In this document: positions 7,451 through 12,119 of the stretch, piece by piece | How positions within the stretch are numbered: position 1 is the stretch's first letter | Layout of the letters: every line of letters starts with the position of its first letter | DNA from: Planctomycetaceae bacterium | GTDB lineage: Bacteria; Planctomycetota; Planctomycetia; Pirellulales; UBA1268 | Direction of reading: 5' to 3' | DNA: 12,119 bases | Assembly (NCBI GenBank): GCA_947464585.1 | Contig: CANHYS010000021.1 | Span: 1 to 12,119 of the forward strand | Position numbers and translations under genes: made by a program | Notes under the pieces: generated by a model | Told to the model about the DNA's origin: nothing | Seen by the model: only the letters and a program-made list of their open reading frames with translations | The model's database searches: none

Positions 7451-9019
7451 CTACTTCGCCGTGCCGGCCAGCGACCGCGAGCCGCCCGCCGAGCCTTCCC
7501 CTGAGCCATTCTTGGCGGCCCACTGCCGCTTGAACTCCGCGATCGCCGCCTCCAACTGTCGCTCCGACTCGGCGTCGAGCTCCTTTGTCTGCTCGATCTT
7601 TGCACGGAGCTCAGGGATCTGGTCGCGGATGAAGATCAGGAAGCCCTTCTCCCACTCGGCGACCTCCTCACGTTTGACAGAGTCGAGATGGCCGCGAGTG
7701 CCGGCGTAGATGCTCAGCACCTGATCGACCACGTCCATCGGCTGGTACTGCCCCTGCTTGAGCAGTTCGACCATTCGGTAGCCTCGATCGAGCCGCGACT
7801 GCGTCGCCGCATCGAGGTCGGTGCCGAGCTGGGCAAACGCCTCCAGTTCGCGGAAGCTCGCCAAGTCGAGACGCAGACCGCCGGCAACCTTCTTCATGGC
7901 CTTCGTCTGGGCAGCACCACCGACGCGCGACACCGAGATGCCGACGTTCATGGCCGGACGCTGGCCGGCAAAGAACAGGTCAGGCTGCAGGTAGATCTGG
8001 CCGTCGGTGATCGAGATCACGTTGGTGGGGATGTAGGCCGAGACCTCGCCCTCGAGCGTCTCGATGATCGGCAACGAGGTGAGCGAACCGCCCCCCTTCT
8101 CCTTCGACAGCTTCGCCGACCGCTCGAGCAGGCGGCTGTGGGCATAGAACACGTCGCCTGGATACGCCTCACGCCCAGGCGGACGCCGCATGAGCAGCGA
8201 CAGCTGGCGATACGCGGTGGCCTGCTTCGAAAGGTCGTCGTACACGATCAAGGCGTGTTCGCCGTTGTACATGAAGTACTCGGCCATCGCGGTGCCGGAA
8301 TACGGGGCGATGTACTGCAGAGGAGCCGCGGTGCTGGCCCCGGACACGATCACCGTGGTGTAGTCCATCGCGCCATATTTCCGCAGGATGTCGATGGCGA
8401 CGGCCACCGAGGAGTCCTTCTGGCCGACGGCGACGTAAAAGCACTTCACACCGCTGTTCTTCTGGTTGATGATCGCGTCGATGCCGATGGCCGTCTTGCC
8501 CGTTTTGCGGTCGCCGATGATCAGCTCTCGCTGGCCGCGGCCGATCGGAGTCATGGCGTCGATCGCCTTGATGCCCGTCTGGAGCGGCTCGCGGACAGGC
8601 TGCCTGTCGGCCACGCCCGGGGCCAGCGTCTCGACAGGACGCCGGTGCTCGGTGACGACCGGTCCCTTGCCGTCGAGCGGATTGCCGAGCGGGTCGAGCA
8701 CGCGGCCGATCACAGCCTCGCCGACCGGCACGCTGAGCAGTTTGCCGGTGCTCCGCACCTCGTCGCCCTCGGTCACCTTCAGGTAGTCGCCGAGAATGAT
8801 CACGCCGACGGAGTTTTCCTCGAGATTGAATGCCAATCCCGTGACGCCACCGGGGAATTCGACCATTTCACCGGCCATCACGCCGGAGAGGCCCCACACC
8901 CGCGCGATGCCGTCGCCGACCTCGAGCACGCGACCGACCTCGCGAACGTCGATGCCCGACTCGAACCGGTCGATCTCCTCACGCAGTACCGAGGCGATCT
9001 CGTCCGTATTGAATTTCAT
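7451..9019 (-). CDS. atpA: F1 ATP synthase subunit alpha
   Basis: The product has 522 residues. It is the non-catalytic nucleotide-binding partner of beta. P-loop GDRKTGKT (169-176), where Lys172 replaces the nearly universal Gln; Walker B ALIVYDD (256-262); [22 protein letters not shown] (280-301); and [13 protein letters not shown] with the arginine finger Arg365. The C-terminal 20 residues are Gly/Ser-rich and follow the usual family end. I place the start at 9019 ([10 protein letters not shown]), not further upstream, because AGAGGAG sits five bases before it and the residues before it match nothing. The start lies inside the end of atpH (41-base overlap), which suggests translational coupling. 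Confidence 0.97.
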   Translation of the reverse strand: MKFNTDEIASVLREEIDRFESGIDVREVGRVLEVGDGIARVWGLSGVMAGEMVEFPGGVTGLAFNLEENSVGVIILGDYLKVTEGDEVRSTGKLLSVPVGEAVIGRVLDPLGNPLDGKGPVVTEHRRPVETLAPGVADRQPVREPLQTGIKAIDAMTPIGRGQRELIIGDRKTGKTAIGIDAIINQKNSGVKCFYVAVGQKDSSVAVAIDILRKYGAMDYTTVIVSGASTAAPLQYIAPYSGTAMAEYFMYNGEHALIVYDDLSKQATAYRQLSLLMRRPPGREAYPGDVFYAHSRLLERSAKLSKEKGGGSLTSLPIIETLEGEVSAYIPTNVISITDGQIYLQPDLFFAGQRPAMNVGISVSRVGGAAQTKAMKKVAGGLRLDLASFRELEAFAQLGTDLDAATQSRLDRGYRMVELLKQGQYQPMDVVDQVLSIYAGTRGHLDSVKREEVAEWEKGFLIFIRDQIPELRAKIEQTKELDAESERQLEAAIAEFKRQWAAKNGSGEGSAGGSRSLAGTAK

Positions 9020-9629
9020 GAATGCTCCTCTGCTTGAGCCGCGCCCTGAGCCGCACAAGGCTCGTGGCAACGGAATGGTCATAGACGGTGTCGGCGATCC
9101 GCACGATGAGGCCGCCGATCAGTTCGGGATTGACGATAAAAGTAGGGCTGACGTTCGCCCCGATGGATTGTTGGACTGAGGCCACGATCTGGCTCTGCTC
9201 GGCCGCGTCGAGCGGCACGGCCGTGGTGAAGGTGGCCTGACGGCGGCCTTCCAATTCATCGGCCAGCCTTTCTGCCGCGGCGACCACATGGGCCAGTATT
9301 CCCAGCCTCCCATGCCGGGCCAGCACGTGCAGCGCGTGAAGCGTGGTGGGAAGCACGCGGCCTGCGCAAATCCTGTTGATAACGGCCGACTTCTCCTCAG
9401 GGGTCACCTTCGGGGAGTCGAATACCAGACCCGCCTTCGGCACCTTGGGGAGTACGTCACGCACCATGGCGCCGAGTTCCGCGATCACCTCGTGGCGGCA
9501 ATGCTTGCGATCGGCGGCCTCGATGATCGCCTGCGCATAGACCTTCGACAGCCGCTCAATACCGATGTTGGTAGGGCCTGCGCCGGCTGGCTGCTTGTTG
9601 TCGTGATGATCGTGCTGTGCGGTGGTCAT
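8979..9629 (-). CDS. atpH: ATP synthase subunit delta (peripheral stalk cap)
   Basis: The product has 216 residues against about 177 in E. coli. It joins the F1 head to the b stalk. The conserved end is clear: [20 protein letters not shown] (167-186) followed by a basic helix LVRLRARL. Helical N-terminal domain (about 23-125) with YAQAIIEAA and [10 protein letters not shown]. The first 20 residues are an extension holding HDHH (6-9), a minor echo of the histidine-rich parts of the a and b subunits. The ATG lies ten bases after the atpF stop; GAGG overlapping that stop codon is the likely ribosome-binding site. The tail after residue 203 is coded in the overlap with atpA. Confidence 0.92.
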   Translation of the reverse strand: MTTAQHDHHDNKQPAGAGPTNIGIERLSKVYAQAIIEAADRKHCRHEVIAELGAMVRDVLPKVPKAGLVFDSPKVTPEEKSAVINRICAGRVLPTTLHALHVLARHGRLGILAHVVAAAERLADELEGRRQATFTTAVPLDAAEQSQIVASVQQSIGANVSPTFIVNPELIGGLIVRIADTVYDHSVATSLVRLRARLKQRSIHEIQYGRDRLGTA

Positions 9630-9639
9630 CGGGGTGGCC

Positions 9640-10398
9640 TCAGTTCACGCTGGGCTTCGTGCCGAGGCTCGCGACCGAGTCGCGAACGAGTCTGGCCTGG
9701 TCATCGCGGCCCAGTTTCTCGCGGAGAAACTTGCCAGCCACCTCGACCGCCAAATCACCCGCCCGGTCGGCGATCTGGGCGAGCGCATCATCCTTCGCGA
9801 GGCCAATTTCGTGGCGGGCTCGGTTCTTTTCTTCGTCGGCTGCCTTGCGGGCCTCGGCCACGATCGCCTGCCGAGTGGCATCGGCATCGCGGCGGGCCTC
9901 TTCCAGCATGCCACGGACCTCGTCGGTGGCCTCCGCCAGCCGCCGTTCATACGACGCCAGCATGCGTTTTGCGTCTTCGTTGGCAGCCTGCGTCGCAGCG
10001 ATCGTGTCGGCGATCCCCTGCTCCCGCTTGTCGAGTCCGTCCATGATCGGCTTCCAGGCAAACTTTGTCAGCAGGCCGAGCAGGCCGAGAAAAACAACGA
10101 ACGACCAGACGGCGAGGTCGGTTTGAAACCAGGCAGGGCTCTCGAAGTCCTTTTGCGTTGTGCCGGCAGGCGGATTGTGACCGATCTCCGGTAGATGGCC
10201 GTGGTCGCCGTGTCCGGCGTCATGGTCTGCGTGAGACGCGTCGGCATGCTTGGCATCGGCCGCGAACGCGGCCCCGCCGAACAACCCGCCGAAGAAAGGA
10301 AGACCGCACAGCATGATCGTCGCTGCGACGCGCGGCAGCGACGCGATGCGATCGCGATGGGTGGCGTGAATCTGGTTCAAAGTCTTTCTCCGCAACAT
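9640..10398 (-). CDS. atpF: F0 ATP synthase subunit b with signal-like and His-rich N-terminus
   Basis: The product has 252 residues, against about 156 in E. coli. Residues 88-250 are a normal b subunit: membrane helix FQTDLAVWSFVVFLGLLGLL (91-110), then FAWKPIMDGLDKREQGIADTI and a long charged helix with an Ala/Glu/Arg pattern, the dimerising stator stalk. Before it stand a basic start, a hydrophobic stretch with a signal-like end (AAFA-AD, near 47) and seven histidines in 51-74 (KHADASHADHDAGHGDHGH region). The start at 10398 is the only ATG that keeps the signal-like region whole. A TTG at 10380 behind GGAGAAAG is a possible alternative. Whether the N-terminus is cleaved or kept as an extra membrane helix cannot be told from sequence. 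Confidence 0.88.
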   Translation of the reverse strand: MLRRKTLNQIHATHRDRIASLPRVAATIMLCGLPFFGGLFGGAAFAADAKHADASHADHDAGHGDHGHLPEIGHNPPAGTTQKDFESPAWFQTDLAVWSFVVFLGLLGLLTKFAWKPIMDGLDKREQGIADTIAATQAANEDAKRMLASYERRLAEATDEVRGMLEEARRDADATRQAIVAEARKAADEEKNRARHEIGLAKDDALAQIADRAGDLAVEVAGKFLREKLGRDDQARLVRDSVASLGTKPSVN

Positions 10399-10474
10399 TG
10401 ATCCGGCATCGGGGTCGAAATTCGTTCTGTCCGGCCTGCATTCTCTGCGGCCCGCTGGATCGCCAACCTTCGCG

Positions 10475-10502
10475 AGGCGGGGAGCGGTGTCGCTCCCCGC
10501 CT
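10475..10502 (-). promoter_or_regulatory. Strong stem-loop between atpE and atpF
   Basis: AGGCGGGGAGC (10475-10485) and GCTCCCCGCCT (10492-10502) form a perfect 11-bp stem with a six-base loop, centred in the 137-base gap between atpE and atpF. No T run follows on the transcribed strand, so it is not a standard terminator. Known operons use such hairpins to protect the upstream mRNA; here that would favour atpE, whose product is needed in about ten copies per complex. The role is inference. Confidence 0.6.
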
Positions 10503-10535
10503 GCGATGGTTGCAATACGCAAGCCCGGAATGGCG

Positions 10536-10850
10536 TCACTTCGTCGAGCAGATGAACAACGCGTAGAACGTGAAGCCTTCGATGAGGGCGGCGGCGATGA
10601 TCATCGCCGTCTGGATGCTGCCCGAGACTTCCGGCTGACGGGCCATGCTCTCGTAGGCCGCCGAGGCGAGTTTGCTGATGCCATAGGCGGCACCGATGAC
10701 GACGAGGCCAACGCTGAACGGCGTCGTGAAGTCGATGAGCGACCGGCCGCCGGCGGCCTCTTGAGCACTGGCGACGTCGGCGCACAGCACAGTGACGAGA
10801 ACGGCGGCAAGGGTGGAGAGCGTACGGAAAGAAGTGAGAGATCGGATCAT
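10536..10850 (-). CDS. atpE: F0 ATP synthase subunit c with N-terminal signal-like extension
   Basis: The product has 104 residues from the ATG at 10850. It forms the rotor ring. Residues 46-104 are the core: helix 1 (FSVGLVVIGAAYGISKLAS), polar loop ARQPE (70-74), and helix 2 (MIIAAALIEGFTFYALFI) with ion-binding Glu91. Compared with the sodium type of Ilyobacter, the helix-1 Gln is Ile and the Ser after the Glu is Gly, so protons are the likely ion. Residues 1-30 look like a signal peptide ending ASA-QE; it could be cleaved or form a third helix. AAGGAG lies 12 bases before this ATG and nine before a GTG at 10853; either may be used. A farther in-frame TTG (10889) lies upstream of this ribosome-binding site and is unlikely. 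Confidence 0.92.
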   Translation of the reverse strand: MIRSLTSFRTLSTLAAVLVTVLCADVASAQEAAGGRSLIDFTTPFSVGLVVIGAAYGISKLASAAYESMARQPEVSGSIQTAMIIAAALIEGFTFYALFICSTK

Positions 10851-10881
10851 CACGGGATCAAGCTCCTTGGATAACGAGGGA

Positions 10882-10898
10882 CCGGACAAAAAGTCCGG
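10882..10898 (-). promoter_or_regulatory. Hairpin in the atpB-atpE intergenic leader
   Basis: CCGGAC (10882-10887) and GTCCGG (10893-10898) form a 6-bp stem; on the coding strand the loop is TTTTT. It lies in the 118-base gap, 32 bases before the atpE start. A pyrimidine-rich tract (CCAGTTTTTCTTTTCCCTCG) precedes it. E. coli atpE has a U-rich translation enhancer at this place; a similar role is possible but unproven. Confidence 0.35.
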
Positions 10899-10968
10899 CG
10901 AGGGAAAAGAAAAACTGGGAAAACGGTGACCGAAGTTCTACGGAAATACTGGTGAATTCGAAGGGGGC

Positions 10969-12036
10969 TCAATGCTGGTGGACGGAGGCCCCGATGAAAA
11001 GCGCCGACAGAAAGGTGAAAATGTAGGCCTGCAGGAAGGCAACGAACAGTTCCAGCACGCTGAACAGCGTGCAGCTGACCACGCTGATGCCCGTGACCGT
11101 CGCCCACATGCCCATGGAGTATGCGGCCGCGGACGAGATCATTCCCATGATGCCGAGCAACACGAGGTGGCCGGCAACCATGTTGGCCAAGAGCCGCACG
11201 GCGAGGATCAGGTGCTTGATCAGCAGGCCCAGCATCTCGATGGCGAAGATCATCGGCTTGAGCAGGATGGCCAGCGGCAGCGGCAGGTCCATCGAAGGCA
11301 CCTGGTTGCCGAAGAACCCGAGAAAGCCGAATTTCATCATCCCTGCCACGACGACCGTGGCAAACGTCACGCCTGCGAGGGCGAGCGTCACGGAGAACGA
11401 CGCCGTGGGCGATCCTGCCCAGGGCACCATGCCGAGAAGATTGCAGCCGAGGACGAAGAAGAAGAGCGTCAGCAGCAGCGGCACGAAGCGGTCGCCGTCG
11501 TGATGTTCGCGGACGGCGTGCACCGCCGCGGTCGCATGTCCATGCGAGTGCCCCGAATGCGAATGCCCGGAATGCGAGTGGCCTTCGTGTGAGTGGTCGT
11601 TATGCGCGTGGTCATCGTGATGGTCATGGCTGTCAATCGCTGGGCGGGCGATCTGATCGCGAACGAAGAGAATCATCGCCTCGAAGAAGTTGGCGAACCG
11701 ACCCGTCGGTGCTGCGCCCTTCCGCAGCGTTGCGGCCAGACGCGTGAACAGCAGCAACAGGATGCCGGCGAGCACCAGTTCCAGGATCATGTATTTCGAA
11801 ATCCCGAATCCCGACTTGACGGCATAAAGGCTGTCGAGCGTCGCGAACGGCTGCGGAATCAAGATCTTCCCGTCCATCGCGTGGTTGAACTCGGCGACAT
11901 CGGTGATGTCGGGGCGGCCGTTTCGCAGGAACTGCGGAACGTCGTTGAGCGTCTGCCATCCCTGCCGCCACAAAGCCTTCGGCACCTCGAAGAAGTAGCA
12001 GTCTTTCAGATGGTAGATCGGATTGTGATCGGACAT
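10969..12036 (-). CDS. atpB: F0 ATP synthase subunit a with histidine-rich insert
   Basis: The product has 355 residues against 271 in E. coli. It is the stator channel protein that passes protons to the c ring. A long N-terminal part (1-77) precedes helix 1 (about 78-101, GISKYMILELVLAGILLLLF). The core is intact: FVPLLLTLFFFVLGCNLLGMVP (184-205), FLGFFGNQVPSMDLPLPLAI, then IEMLGLLIKHLILAVRLLAN with the essential Arg281, AGH (288-290), and the last helix FVAFLQAYIFTFLSALFIG with Gln336. Between helices 1 and 2, residues 137-167 hold 14 histidines among Asp, Ser and Gly, including near-repeats of GHSHS. AAGGA stands at a proper distance before the ATG. It is the first gene seen of the operon; the operon promoter and any atpI-like gene lie outside. 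Confidence 0.94.
   Translation of the reverse strand: MSDHNPIYHLKDCYFFEVPKALWRQGWQTLNDVPQFLRNGRPDITDVAEFNHAMDGKILIPQPFATLDSLYAVKSGFGISKYMILELVLAGILLLLFTRLAATLRKGAAPTGRFANFFEAMILFVRDQIARPAIDSHDHHDDHAHNDHSHEGHSHSGHSHSGHSHGHATAAVHAVREHHDGDRFVPLLLTLFFFVLGCNLLGMVPWAGSPTASFSVTLALAGVTFATVVVAGMMKFGFLGFFGNQVPSMDLPLPLAILLKPMIFAIEMLGLLIKHLILAVRLLANMVAGHLVLLGIMGMISSAAAYSMGMWATVTGISVVSCTLFSVLELFVAFLQAYIFTFLSALFIGASVHQH
11536..11628 (-). repeat. Imperfect tandem repeat coding the His-rich stretch of subunit a
   Basis: The codons for residues 137-167 of AtpB consist mostly of CAC/CAT alternating with Ser, Gly and Asp codons. The clearest part is a 15-base unit for GHSHS repeated in succession with silent differences. 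This suggests growth by replication slippage within a coding region. Confidence 0.6.
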
Positions 12037-12119
12037 CGGATCCTTGCGTTCCGGAACTGGTTGTCCGGAGCCTTTTTCTCTGGCGTTTCTCTGGCGGCTG
12101 TCGGCTTGTGAATGCGACC
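12037..12119 (-). other. Upstream flank of atpB, content unresolved
   Basis: On the transcribed strand this holds the atpB ribosome-binding site (AAGGA, 12041-12045). One frame (reading GRIHKPTAARETPEKK from the window edge) stays open and would stop within the start of atpB, so it could be the hydrophilic tail of an upstream overlapping gene. The stretch is too short to decide. No promoter is evident. Confidence 0.25.

Noticed and set aside
9018..9082. Longer atpA starting at 9082
   Set aside because: The extra 21 residues match no alpha-subunit start, and the strong Shine-Dalgarno is placed for 9019.
10399..10785. Longer atpF start within atpE
   Set aside because: The added frame overlaps atpE and the intergenic hairpin and reads as low-complexity Arg/His protein.
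10851..10968. Intrinsic terminator between atpB and atpE
   Set aside because: The hairpin at 10882-10898 has its T run in the loop, not after the stem on the transcribed strand, so it does not fit a terminator.

Overview
The window looks like a high-GC chromosomal segment from a Planctomycetota-type bacterium, probably Pirellulales-like. This placement is inference. It rests on GC-rich coding bias, a subunit-beta variant that resembles planctomycete AtpD as I remember it (DAFLYLER where most bacteria have DATTVLSR), signal-like extensions on ATP synthase subunits, and two genes that appear to lack leaders. No database search was possible.

Left part (1-4434), read on the + strand. The window opens with the last 49 codons of an unrecognised membrane protein. 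A 450-base gene-free stretch follows, packed with hairpin-forming repeats: an exact 90-bp direct duplication and the first copy of a composite multi-hairpin element. Next is a lipoprotein with a C-terminal OmpA/MotB-like peptidoglycan-binding domain, with its own promoter and Shine-Dalgarno site. A second, diverged copy of the element lies just downstream, so like-oriented copies flank this gene. Then come hisH-hisA, two nucleotides apart (imidazole glycerol phosphate synthase glutaminase subunit and the HisA isomerase of histidine synthesis), closed by a strong intrinsic terminator. A separate gene for a long-form serine O-acetyltransferase (cysteine synthesis) follows, with its own promoter.

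Right part (4435-12036), read on the - strand, is a complete F-type ATP synthase operon in the canonical order atpB-E-F-H-A-G-D-C (a, c, b, delta, alpha, gamma, beta, epsilon). The a, c and b genes build the membrane rotor and stator; alpha, beta, gamma, delta and epsilon build F1. Its promoter lies beyond the right edge. Subunit c lacks the expected sodium ligands, so proton coupling is likely. Subunit a has a 31-residue insert with 14 histidines; subunits c and b have N-terminal extensions resembling signal peptides, with a His-rich segment after the one in b. The operon ends tail to tail with cysE: the two stop codons abut with no spacer.

The most unusual observation is the repeat element. 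Its two copies differ in hairpin stems by compensating base changes, while loops and linkers are kept. This suggests the folded form, not only the sequence, is maintained.
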